A program made the position numbers and the translations under genes. A stretch of 64,000 nucleotides of DNA. Source: Gossypium raimondii (taxonomy: Eukaryota; Streptophyta; Magnoliopsida; Malvales; Malvaceae). Location of the stretch: positions 58,609,924 to 58,673,923 of the forward strand of contig NC_068570.1 in the NCBI RefSeq assembly GCF_025698545.1, in the 5' to 3' direction. The stretch's first letter is position 1. The number at the start of each line of letters is the position of its first letter. Below are positions 26,001-36,941 of the stretch, piece by piece. The notes under the pieces were generated by a model. It saw only the letters and a list, made by a program, of their open reading frames with translations. It was not told the DNA's origin and did no database searches.

Positions 26001-27383
26001 CTGGGATAACTATAAATGACAAGTCAGTTGTCGATGGTAATTCTATGGCTGCAAATAGAAAATCTGAAGTAATTGATATCTTTGGAACCAATTCTGAAGC
26101 TCTGCCAGAGACTCAAAAAAATTCTGTTAGTGGTATAATGACTGGCTTGTCAATGAATGAGAATTCATCTAAATTGAAACAGAAAGGAATCTCTTCTGAG
26201 ACACGCCCTGAAAATATATTTTCCAATTTCAGCAATCAAGCTTCTAGTGATGCTTTGAGTGGTTTCCATGGTTCCCAAGCCGCTGGGATGAATGCAAATA
26301 TGATGCTTCCTTTAGGGACCATGCCATATGCCGTTCCTCCTGGAATAATAGTGAACCCAGCCTTTTCTTCTCAACCTATGAATTACGGTGCTATGGGTAG
26401 TTTCATTGCTCAGCAGCAATTACTTGCAACAATGTCTAACTTACAACACTTTGGTAATTGTAATGCAAAAAAAGCTGGCATCAATAATGTTTCCAGTGGA
26501 TCTAATGGAGGACCACCTCTGCCTGACATATTCCAGTCAAATTTTACAACTCAAATGCCTAGTTCAATGATAAATAGTTCAAAGAACGAGGACATAAGAG
26601 CATTTGATTTCATTTCGGTAAGTTTAAGTTCTAGCATATGCTATTTAAGGTAGTCTTACATGAATTTCCTCCTCTCGCAGTAAGTTATACGTTTGAAGTA
26701 ATTGTTCCATGATGAGTCGAAATTTTATGAGATCCCAACCCAGAATGTCTTGTATTGGATATGCCTGCTCTGTAGGAATTTGCCTTATCGGCAGCTGGAA
26801 AATTGAAGAAGCAAAATTTTAGAACCTTTAGCTTCCTATCAATCCTATCTTTGTTTTGAATGACTTCGCTGTTTGTCTTGTGATTCGTAGTAATAACTTG
26901 CTATTAAACTTGTGCAATCTAACATGGAAAAATTGCAGCTTAGTTATATATATATATTATGGTTCTCTGTTGTGTTTTCTCTGGAGCTCAGTTACTTGTA
27001 CATACGTTGAAAGGTTCTAATACCACCCGGTTGAGTAACTCGTCCAGGTTCATGGGTCAAACCAGTTTGAACCTGGGGATGCGTTCCCTTTCTTTATGCT
27101 ATATGCCAAATCATGCCATAACCTTCTGCAAATAAGTCATACAACACGAGTCTCTTATTGCAGCAGTTTTCTGTCTGCGAAGTTCCTTTGTCAGGCAAAT
27201 CATTTTCTCCATGGTGCCATAATTTAAGTTATCTATTTGCATCTCATATGCTGGTTATACACGCCAAAACTAGCTTGGCAACATGCCTCTGCTTCGCTTT
27301 CTTTGTTTTCTCTTATCTTATATTTGGTTTCTGTTTCGCAGGATCATCTCGCGGCAGCCCGTGATCCAAAAAGGACGGTGTAA
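23033..27383 (+). CDS. MTV1: MTV1-like ENTH/VHS adaptor protein, 5 exons
   Basis: MODIFIED TRANSPORT TO THE VACUOLE 1 is a clathrin-associated adaptor of the trans-Golgi network and the plant relative of the AP-4 partner tepsin. Exons by eye: 23033-23239, 23730-24476, 24735-24887, 25676-26617 and 27342-27383. All are phase 0, giving 696 residues; Arabidopsis has about 690. Residues 1 to about 130 form the ENTH domain (MDSSRRAVESYWRSRMIDAA, then KRLDHKSPIVKQKALRLIKY). Residues about 265-376 form the second VHS-like domain (LETIVTSGGVRLQPTRDA, then RMKAVCVLESIL). The tail is disordered and acidic (DLIDTGD, DDDPFADVSF) and contains LFSGITI at 476-482 and AFDFIS at 678-683, both similar to tepsin AP-4-binding motifs. 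The last exon encodes only 13 residues (DHLAAARDPKRTV). Intron 1 carries a repeat insertion. Confidence 0.95.
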
Positions 27384-28189
27384 GGTTTGTGCTTGCACCC
27401 TACATACCGTCTTATAGAATATTACAACACTTAAATAATAGTACTGTTCTTTTGGAACAATGAAGCTTTGACATTACATGCATCGTTGACCATTGCTTTG
27501 CATGTAGTAGGGGGGGGGGGTTAACATCCTTATAATTAAAATGTAGAGGCTATGAATCTTTTAGGCTTTGTATTCGAGATGAAAGAAAATTGGAAAAATC
27601 TTTGTGCAGTTAATTGTTCCAAACAAAAAAAGAGTAGAATGAAAAAAATGTTTAAATAAATGAGACCTAAGAAACGGTGTAAGGACAGAAGATGCTGAGA
27701 TTCGAATTCCAAATTTGCTGAATACCATTTTTTTCATCATGGTTACATGAATCAACTAAGATGAGTTATGTATTTAATTGTTTTTTAATTTAATAATTAA
27801 GATTCATAATCGCATTTGTTATTTCTAGCTCAACTTTTGGAATTTTTCTCTCCCCCTTTTTTGTATCTTTGTTAGTGTAAAATAGGATCACTTAATAGTT
27901 CTGAATGTACTATATTTACTTTTACAATCTTCATATTTAATATATATTTCAAGTATAATTAATGTTTGGTTTAAACCATTCCAGTTGAATCAAAACTGAA
28001 ATTCAATTGATTTAGTTGGTTTAATTTCTTAATTGATTACTAAAATAATGGAGTAATCAATTAACTAAATTAGCATTACTTTAATTTCATATGAAAGTAA
28101 GTATGTATTTTTGTTTTGAATGAATGTTGCTAGTTTAATTGAAAAAAGAAATATTTAAAATAATTATAAAGAGATTACTCTAATTGAAA

Positions 28190-28290
28190 TTTAAATATCA
28201 CACAACAACAAAACACTTTGCAAATTTTAGAATTTTCTACATTCCATTCAAAATAAGGAGGCTTCAAAGAAGGAAGAATAGACGTGAAAG
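28190..28290. repeat. Weak copy of the NBS-LRR 3' flanking sequence
   Basis: The text ATCACACAACAACAAAACACTT, TTTTCTACATTCCATTC and CTTCAAAGAAGGAAGAA follows the same order as ATCACAGGACAATGAACCACTT, TTTTCTACATTTCATGC and TTTGAAAGAAGGGAGAA at the 3' end of the NBS-LRR pseudogene (about 30566-30650). Similarity by eye is moderate and chance cannot be excluded. Confidence 0.4.
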
Positions 28291-29087
28291 AAGGGAGAAG
28301 AGACGTGAACGAAGGGACATAATTGAATTATGGGGTTTGATTAGTCCCTTTTACTTTTTTCCAATTTCCTTATTGGGACAGGCAAAAGCAAAACAAAACA
28401 GCTATAATTGAAGTTCTATATTAAAGATCACACCGATTTGTATTGATTGATGCTGTGTGGGTGATGGGGCCTCTCTATTCTCTTGGCTAAATTATTGGGT
28501 TTATACCCCCTTTTACTTTTCCCATTTCCCTACCTTCCATTTTTTTACTTTACTATTACCGATTCGATATATTTAATTAATTATAATATAGAATTAAATC
28601 ATTATAAATCGTAACGGATAAAAAATAGGCTAAATAGAAAAGAATTAAACAAAAGTTACATATGGTATACGCATATAGGAAAATTAAAATTTATCTATTA
28701 TAGTTGTACATAATAAAATTTGAACCTAAATACTTAAAGACTCGATACATCATTCTTTATATTTTTTTTTTTTGTTTTGGATGGGGTGGTTTATATCAAT
28801 TTTCAATCTTAAACAACCTAACAAGCACTACAATAAGCTCTTGCTTCTGGCTCAATTCTTCACTTCAATCATATGCTTAGCTCCCATAAAATTATAGATA
28901 AATTGCATACCAAGTAGGCCCTTGTTTAATTATGGAATTATGAAGTAGTTGATTAATTTGAAACGCGAACTATGTCATTTAAAATTAAAATAAAAAATTC
29001 TTGTAGTAAACTATCGGTTTTAGATCAATTTTCGATAAAACTGGGAGCAAGGTCTAAATTGAATTTATAAAATTACAAATAAACATA

Positions 29088-29300
29088 AGAGATAAATCTC
29101 AAAATTATATTTGAACTTTATTTGAATGTGGAATTGTATACATGAACTTTAGTTTGGTGCAATTATACACGTGAAACTCTAATTGTGGTTCAAATGTATC
29201 CTTGAAATTTTAATTTTGATTTAATCATACACAATTAAAGAAATAAATACACCAATTTATTTTTATATTGTGATTCAAATGTATGCAATATACACCATTT
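29088..29300. repeat. Partial relative of the 45950 MITE
   Basis: Shares AGATAAATCTCAAA, AATTGTATACATGAACTTTA, CACGTGAAACTCTAATTGT and TTGATTTAATCATACACA in order with the left half of the element at 45950-46312. The right arm could not be recognised. Confidence 0.6.
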
Positions 29301-30613
29301 TATCTCTTTTTATTTTCCATTTTAGAATTAATTTTAGTTTTTCTATAAGAGAAAAACTTGGATTTTATAAGAAGTTTCTTGGGTTTTTATACAAAAGCTT
29401 GTGTTTTATAGGAAAAACCATTTCATCTTTTAGTTTCTTTTAGTTTTTAGAATTAGTATCTGTTTTTAGCAAAAGAGAAAAATTTGGGGTTTTATAGGAA
29501 TTACTTAAGTTTTTACATAAAATTGAGTTACATATGAAAAGCTTAGGTTTTATCTTAGCAACTAAATAACTCAATTTTTTTATAAAACTCATGTTTTTTT
29601 AAGAAAAGTAAAATTAATTCAAAAAAAAAGAGAGACCAAAATGAAAATTTATTAGAGTTGGGTGATTAAAATGAGTATATGTAATGACAAATTAACTACT
29701 AATGACCAAAATGATAAAAATATATAACGATAGTAACAAAAATTTTAAAAGTATGTAGCAACAATGTCTATATTACAAATTTTTATTTTTGATGTCCAAT
29801 ATGAAAATTTATGAAAATTGGGTGACCTACTATTATGTAAGTTATGTTTGATTTATAATTTTAATAATTAATTTGCTTGTAGTGAATCAAGAAACCCTCT
29901 AATATATTTTATTGTTTATAAAGACAAACTTTTTAAAATTCATAATTGTCTCTCTTTACAATGAGATATCCAAGATTTAAACATAACTCTCTTTAATAGT
30001 ACGTGTGCCTTACCACTTCAACACTTGTTTGTTTTGTTTTTGCTCTTTGATCCTCTACTTTTATTCCGTACATCAGTGAGGTTGTTAGAAAGTTTAGTAT
30101 CAGGTCTCTCTTCACTTTTATGTTAGTAAACTAATATTTTTGTAATCGGATAGATGGTCAGATTAATTAGGTCACCGTTTATCAATTTGACTGGTTGATT
30201 CGGTTTGATTAAATATATTATTAAAAAATTTAAAAAATCCGATTCAATTGATTTTTAGCTCGGTTCATTCGATCCATACTGGTTTATAGATCAATCAATT
30301 TAACTTCTTTTTCTGAATTGGTGTGCTGACCGGTCCAATGTAATCCAGTTCCAATAACCTTGTTGTAAATGTACCACCAACCTTGATGTGTAGCCAAAAT
30401 GCAAACCATGAAACTGCCCACCACCAACAAAAAAAAAGGCAGCAAAATATGATAGTTGATGAAATTACAGAGAGAAAATGACATTTTGGGTGTTACCAAT
30501 AATTTGATTTTCTTGGAATTTAACCATAATTAGCAACGTATAAAGTATAAGAGTTCAAATTCAAACATCACAGGACAATGAACCACTTTACAATTTTTAC
30601 CATTTTCTACATT

Positions 30614-33329
30614 TCATGCACAAACAGATTTGAAAGAAGGGAGAAAAGCATTTCGAGTGGCTTCATTTTCCCATTCTATTGCTGCCCACCAATCTTTGCT
30701 TCCCTCAATGCTGAGCCGGTTCCCTTTGGCACTGTCTGAGTTGAGAGGAAGCTTCTTCAATTCTCGGCAGCCATGTAGATGAAGAAGTTTCAGACATGGG
30801 AAGGGTAGCGCATCCCAGTACATGCTCTTCAATTTCGCTAGATCAAATAAGTGAAGTGTTTCAAGCTTCAGAAATGGTTTAGAGTATGGAATTCCAATCA
30901 CACCAGCAACTTCACTAAGTTTTCCCTCACTTAATATTTCTTCCATTTTTGCACACCCAGTTATCCAAAGAGTCCTTAGATTTGGAGCAAGCATCAGCCA
31001 AGTCACGTCTTTCAATTTCTTACATCCCATAATTATAACTTCGCTCAATGTGTGAAAGCATGAAGTTTCTTTAGAAACCAACGTATGCAACTTTTCCATT
31101 TTTATCTCCTCCATAATTTCACAATCGCAGAATTGTAGTTTCTTTAGACGTTCCAAATTTTCTAAGCATAAAACATTGAACACATTGGATTCTCTAAAAT
31201 CACTAAGTTCTAGTGCTTCGGTGCAACATCGGAACAAGTTAAAGCTTAGGAATCTTTCTAGACAAACCATGTTGTGTATCGATATCCTTAATATATTCAA
31301 ATGTTGCAAACCTTTCAACTCCTCTATATAAGCTTTTCATTACCCCCTTTCAAAACATTGTCTTCATTAGGATAATCTATCAGATACATTCTGAACCACA
31401 TTCTGAATATTTGCAACTTGGAAAAACTACATATCAAATGTTGTGGGATTTTTCTGAGATTGTCCATACAACTCAAGTCCAACATTTTTAGCTTTGTCCA
31501 GGATTTCAACTCTATTGGCAACTCTTCTATACCAGTAAATGATAGATCAAAACATTCTAGAGAAACCAATTTGTGAAATTCCCTCGGGCAACGCTCTTAA
31601 TTCTTTATTTCTTGACAAATCCAAAACAGTTAGATGAGGTATAAATTGGAAGAAACCATCGCTGATCACTTGAAACTCATTTTCACTAAGAAACAAGATT
31701 CGAAGGTTAGGGCATTTGGGTGTTTCTTTGAGAACTTTAATCTTATTTTTCATCACTGACATTCGTTTTGCACTTTCCCATTCTTTAGCATCTGGTTCTT
31801 CAAATAATTGAGCCCCTGCTTTTACAAAAAAATTATATTCTGTTGCTTCGAACTCGCGTGTAATCCATAAACCCATGTCACAAATCACATCAAGCACCTT
31901 CACACAATCTTCTCCATCCCTTTCCAATAAACAAGCATTCAGAAAAGAGCTGATAATGTCGCCACCTTGCATTTGAGCTTCACTAATTCTGTCAAATTTA
32001 TTCAATAGCCCTTCACAAAACCAATACTCCACTAATCTCTTTTTAGGAATACAATAATCTCTCTTTTTAGGAATACAATAATCTTCAGGATGTAGATAAC
32101 AATATAGGAGACAACATTTCATTGTGGCATCAGGCAAATTATCATAACTGAATTTTAAAAGCGGAAATACCTCATTTTCCAATTTTGGCAATGCAAATCT
32201 CTTCAACATCTCAATTGCATATTTCCAATCCTCAAGTGTTGTCTTGCAAGCCATGGCATGACCGATTGTAATTAGTGCAAGAGGCAGCCCACCACACCTT
32301 TCAGCTACTTGTTTAGCTAGGTTCGGAATATCTGGATGGCTATTGAGAGCTGCATCTCCAACCTTGTCTTGGAACAATTCCCAAGCCTTCTCCGGTTACA
32401 GGCACTCCACTTTGATTTTTTTCTGAGCTTCCATTTCGCCACATACCCCCAAAGATCGAGTTGTGAAAATAAGCTTGGAACCCTTTGTTTGGCTTGGTTG
32501 TGGTATCCCAACTTGTTTCAAATCTACCCTCTTCCACAAATCGTCCAGTAATACAACAAATTTCTTGTTCAGCAACACCCCATAGATATCTACAGCTTTC
32601 TCTTCAACACTTTTATTCTTCCATGAGTCATCTGAAAACCCAAGATTTCCACCAATCCTATCTTGAATCTTTCCAACATCGTAATCTTTAGACACCAACG
32701 CCTAGATAACTTTAAAATCATTCGGTGTGGTGCTGAACTTGTTGTTGAGTTTGGTCAAGAGTGTTGTCTTGCCAACACCCCCTAAGCCATAGAGGCCAAT
32801 GATTCCCACATCTTCGTCCTCGATGCAGCTCCATACCTTTTGGATTGTGGATTCTAGAGCAACCGGCTGCTCTACGGGCATTACTACCACTGAAGCTGCG
32901 GGCTGATTCTCCGCTACTTTCCCAAAAGCTCCTTTACTCTTATGATCACTTATTTCTTGAAGCATTTTGGCCACTTTTTTTACCAAACTTGTAGCTAGAC
33001 AGGCAACTCTTGGAAGCACAGCCGCCGAGACACAAGTTATTCAATTGTTGAGGGTCATCTGCAATCAACTTTTCCGCCTCTGTTATCATAGTTTCTGCTT
33101 TTGAAAGCCATAGCTGAACTTGCTCAAATGGCTTCAATAGTCGTTGTTCTGCAAGATCAACCTGCCTTAGCAGGTCGTTCCTTTGTGCACTCAGTTCTTG
33201 AAGAGCAGCAGATATAGTTGGAAGGGTGTGTTGAAACCTGCAGACATAATTAGCATGGCCAACAATGAAATCCCAGCCACGAAGAAGGAAATTCTCGAAA
33301 CTACATTGTACGGAGCAGCAATTGCCCAT
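30614..33329 (-). pseudogene. CC-NBS-LRR resistance protein (RPS5-like), disabled
   Basis: The order is family-typical. The N-terminal MGNCCSVQCSF at 33329 is a possible myristoylation/palmitoylation signal. A coiled-coil region follows, then P-loop GLGGVGKTT, kinase-2 KFVVLLDDLW, RNBS-B GSKLIFTTRS, GLPLAL, a CLLYCYLHPEDY motif, leucine-rich repeats and the end SFKSVCA. Five lesions are seen against the local paralogues. There is one extra A in an A7 run (about 32974-32980), TAG in place of Trp at 32702-32704, and TAA in place of Glu at 32396-32398. One extra base lies near 31575 and two extra bases near 31324. A 24-bp tandem duplication near 32045-32085 (DYCIPKKR twice) is in frame. The MHD motif is degenerate (VLD). 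Intact forms of this family trigger immune signalling; this copy should not make a full protein unless the assembly is wrong. Confidence 0.92.
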
Positions 33330-33410
33330 GATTGTGGTAAACGAAAGATAAAATAAAGGAAACAAATGAGATGTGGATGCAAAGTGAATTGTTTGTGAAT
33401 GACTTAAAAA

Positions 33411-33657
33411 TAAAATTAAAGAAGATGGGGTTTGAACAGATTGAGGTGGAAGGCGATTGTGGCACGGTTATGAGGAGGATGCTCATCAAATAAAGTTAAA
33501 GAAGATGGGGTTTCAACCATTAGAGCTTTCATTATGGATAGTATAGATAAAGCAAGCTGATTCAAAGAGTGTATACCCAGAGAAGGAAATCAGAGTAGCT
33601 AACTTTTTTAGCCAAAGATGCGAAGAAGACAGGTACTGGTCTCGACTCTTTTGTTTA
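33411..33657 (+). pseudogene. RNase H-like (RVT_3 type) retroelement fragment
   Basis: The plus strand translates as KLKKMGFEQIEVEGDCGTVM and further on, after stops and a frame change, as FLAKDAKKTGTGLDSFV before a stop. The MGF...VEGD and late NFLAKDA patterns resemble the RNase H-like domain found at the end of plant LINE-type polyproteins. A 20-base segment (TTAAAGAAGATGGGGTTT) is repeated about 80 bp apart. It lies just upstream of the NBS-LRR start codon on the other strand. The match is short and from memory. Confidence 0.45.
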
Positions 33658-33865
33658 GTTGTAGGCTTGTAGCAGATATAGTAGCAAAATTCTGGTAGTT
33701 TCCTGGTGAAAAATAGTTGAAATTTGAGTGGATCAGGCTTAGATACTTGGAAATCAGGAAATTTTTGTTATTTGCTTCAGCTCTACTATAGCTTAGGTAT
33801 GCTGTGATTCTCTCTAGATTTGCTTCTTCCTCTGCTACTATCTTTTCTCTCTATGATTGTCGTAA

Positions 33866-34549
33866 CCGTGGTCTAACCAATTCAACCGCCATTCCAGCTT
33901 GGAAAACCTTGTTCAACCACAAAATTGTTAAAAACAATTGAAGTATGAAATTGAGATTTAGTGTTTTGAGACAAAATATTGTTTAATAGTTTTATCCGTA
34001 AAAAACTCTAAATCAATTTTAAAAGAACGTTGAATAAAATTAAAAAATTAATGGAAAAATTATGACAAATATCAATTAAATAAACTATATTTTAAAAAAA
34101 TAAAATGGTGGTTATCAATTCTAAACTAATTTTCAAAATCAATAATTTTAAAATTGAGAATAAAATTAATTAGATTATTTGGATTTGGATTTGGATTTTA
34201 AAAAATATATTTAAAAAAATTAATGTTTAAATTTGAAAAACTTATCTTTGGTATAGTAAGCAAGCCTATGTTTTTCTCCTATATATACTGCTATGTACTG
34301 TTTTATTAGTCATAATTAAATATTCAGAATGATTAATATGGGTTTAAAAATGTTGTTTTCTATTTCTTTCTTTCAATGGGTTTTATTGGTTCAATCCGTG
34401 GAACCATTTGTTTACGACGTCAACTTTGCTGGAGCCGTTGGAGATGGAGAGAATGATGATACAGAGGTTTATTTTCTTCTTAAATGTTATAGTTGGGAAG
34501 TGTATGATATTCTGATTGTTTATTTATATAACTATTTTAGGCCTTCAAG
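33866..34549 (+). repeat. Segmental duplication, copy A (polygalacturonase promoter and exon 1)
   Basis: From CAATTCAACCGCCATTCCAG to the first bases of polygalacturonase exon 2, this stretch is nearly identical to 39790-40469, with only small indels and scattered changes. Similarity stops within exon 2 (GGCCTTCAA). Confidence 0.9.
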
Positions 34550-35057
34550 AATGCATGGAATGTTATCTGTAGTTCGCATACCCCTTTAGGGATATTTCGT
34601 GTTCCTTACGGACAAAAGTTTCTGGTGCAACCCTTGACTTTTAATGGTGAATGTCGACCAAAAAATATTACCATTCAGGTAATAATTTTTATTGTTTTCA
34701 TCTTTCTTTAATTCTATTAATGATGTTATTTACAAAAGTTTTGGGTTGGGTTGTTCAGATTGATGGAATACTCATTGCCCCAAGTGATCCATCTTCGTGG
34801 AAATGCAATGATGCAAACTGTAACAATTGGATAACCTTTCAACATTTTGATGGCCTCATCATTCAAGGAAGCGGAAGCCTCCATGGCCAAGGACAAAAAT
34901 GGTGGCAAATGGGTTGCATGCAAAATAAAGTGGTATACTATTATTTTGGAATTTTTTGCAGCTTCTTAATGCTTGCTTCAACACGATTTTATATATTTTC
35001 TGATTATATTTCTCAATTTTTCTACAGCTTTGTTCATCTCAAAAAGCAGCTTTGGTC
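34329..35057 (+). pseudogene. Polygalacturonase (GH28) gene, truncated after its 5' part
   Basis: Exons 34329-34466, 34541-34678, 34759-34932 and the start of a fourth (from 35028) stay in phase. The product begins with a hydrophobic signal segment (MLFSISFFQWVLLV), then VNFAGAVGDGENDDTEAFK, the usual N-terminal motif of plant polygalacturonases. GSGSLHGQGQKWWQ follows later. Family members cut pectin in the cell wall. The catalytic NTD, DD, GHG and RIK motifs would lie further on, but the sequence changes into a copia element at about 35057. A TATATATAC box lies about 45 bp upstream of the ATG. A second 5' copy sits at 40251. Confidence 0.88.
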
Positions 35058-36817
35058 AAAACGGAGATGCCACAATGACACCTTGTCTTCAACATCGACT
35101 CGCAAACATTTTCCTTGAACACTTTTCAAATTCAACTTGTACATGCAATTTCTCTCCATTTCAACTAGAGCGACCAAACGCCCTTCCTTATCTTTCAAGT
35201 GTAACACCCGATCTTTCATAAATACCGAATAACCTTTTTCCATGAGTTGACCCATACTCAAAATGTTGCTCTTGAGGTCTGGTACATAATACACATCTTG
35301 GATTGACCCAACTAACCCATCTTGTTGTAAATAACAAACGGTACCTTGGCCTTTTACCTCAACCTTCAACGCATCTCCAAACGGCACATGTCCCGTTTCA
35401 ACCTTTCGCATCTCTTTGAATAGGTGCTTGTGCCCGCACATATGGTTGCTTGCACCCGTGTCAAGGTACCATACCATGTTGTTGGTGGTGTTGACTTCGT
35501 TGTATGCCATCAAGAGAAAACCTTCTTTTGCCTCCTCATTTTTCGTGGTTAGGTTGGTTGTCTCTTCCACCTTTTTTGAAACGCGACATTCTTTCGCAAA
35601 GTGTCCCGCCTTACCACAATTGTAACACTTATCAGAGTTACAATCCTTCGCATAATGACCATATTTGCCACACTTGTAGCACTCGACATTAGAATAATTC
35701 GACCATCCGCCTCTTCCACGACCACGTCTTCTTCCACGCCAATTTTGTTGGTTTGAATGCTCCTTCTCCTCATAATTCCCTTCTTGACCACGACCGTTTC
35801 CACCACGGCCATTTCCTCGATCTCCACGACCACAGCCTCTACCTCAAAAGCTTTGAGAATAGAGATCCTTTTCGTCTTTGATTGATGCCTTTGTTTGAAG
35901 TGCTTGCTCGAGTGTCTCCTCTTTCTTCTTCTTCTTACGTTGTTCATGTGCCTCTAGAGAACCGGCGAGTTCATCGATTATGAGCGTTGCTAGATCTTTT
36001 GACTCTTCTATGGCACATACGACATTCTCGAAACTGTCAGTTAACGATCTCAAAATCTTCTCCACAACTCGTGCATCGGTTAACGCTTCTCCGTTTCGGT
36101 TGAGTTGGTTCACCACGGTTTGAACACGCGTGATGTAGTCGGAGACACCTTCCGATTCCTTCATCTTCATGCCTTCCAACTCACCGCGAAGAGTTTGAAG
36201 GCGGACTTGTTTAACTCGGTCAGCTCCTTTGTACACCTTTGCTAAAATGTTCCACGCTTCTTTTGAAGTTGTCGTACTTGCAATCTTCTCAAAGCCCGAC
36301 TCGTCAACAGCTCGGAATAACATGTACAATGCCGCCTTATCTTTCGATCGCATTTCTTTCAACGTTTTGAGCCGCCGTATATCCCGCAGTAGTTTTCGGT
36401 TCTACGAAACCTTCTTGGACCACCTCCCAACCATCTTGAGACCCGAGAAGAGCTTTCATTTGGATGCTCCAATTCTAATAGTTCACCTTTGTTAGTCGAG
36501 GCAGCGGCACATTACTGGTCACACTCTCCATAGCTCAGATACCAATTTGATAAAATTGTTCTCAATGTAAAATTGTTCACATTCATATAAAATGCTTACA
36601 AACTATTTATAGATTATAGATAACCCTTTAAAACAACAAAAAAAAAACTGAAAATATTAAAATCTAATAATAACCAATGACTCTTGACCTTTCATTCTCC
36701 TAAACAAAAAACTACTAATTTAAACCCATTAAAAAAACAACAACATAACTCTTGAACTTTCAACTCTTGACCTTTCACTTACATAACTCTTAACTTTTCA
36801 TTTAAGTTTATTTAACA
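35058..36817 (-). mobile_element. Copia element fragment: LTR, gag and protease only
   Basis: On the minus strand: an LTR (36817-36548), a primer binding site TGGTATCTGAGC (36544-36533, one change from the usual initiator-Met form), gag from 36531, two zinc knuckles (CYKCGKYGHYAKDC and CYNCGKAGHFAKEC) in an RGG-rich region, and protease WYLDTGASNHM. It then breaks off inside the pre-integrase motif LWHLRF. Only two in-frame stops were noticed (near 36477 and 35843). Integrase, RT and the other LTR are absent, and the break lies directly against a polygalacturonase exon. It is a different lineage from the element at 1-3831. Confidence 0.9.
36548..36817 (-). repeat. LTR of the second copia fragment (about 270 bp)
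   Basis: It lies three bases beyond the primer binding site and begins TGATAAAATTG on the plus strand. The outer end is placed at TTTAACA (36817) by the TG...CA rule and the imperfect inverted ends TGATAAA/TGTTAAA. The outer boundary is uncertain because the assembly gap starts 24 bp later. Confidence 0.6.
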
Positions 36818-36841
36818 ATTATAGTGTCCGCTGTTGAAAGC

Positions 36842-36941
36842 NNNNNNNNNNNNNNNNNNNNNNNNNNNNNNNNNNNNNNNNNNNNNNNNNNNNNNNNNNN
36901 NNNNNNNNNNNNNNNNNNNNNNNNNNNNNNNNNNNNNNNNN
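36842..36941. other. Assembly gap (100 N)
   Basis: Exactly 100 N bases, the conventional size for a gap of unknown length. The copia LTR lies on its left and an NBS-LRR fragment begins directly on its right, so the true sequence here could be much longer. Confidence 1.

Larger units (their letters stand above)
27384..30613. other. Intergenic stretch between MTV1 and the NBS-LRR block
   Basis: AT-rich. It holds the MTV1 3' flank with an 11-base G run (27510-27520) and a weak match to the NBS-LRR 3' tail (28190-28290). A MITE-related tract (about 29088-29300) and a CCGGTTTGACC-type repeat (about 30150-30340) follow. No coding block was recognised. Confidence 0.6.
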
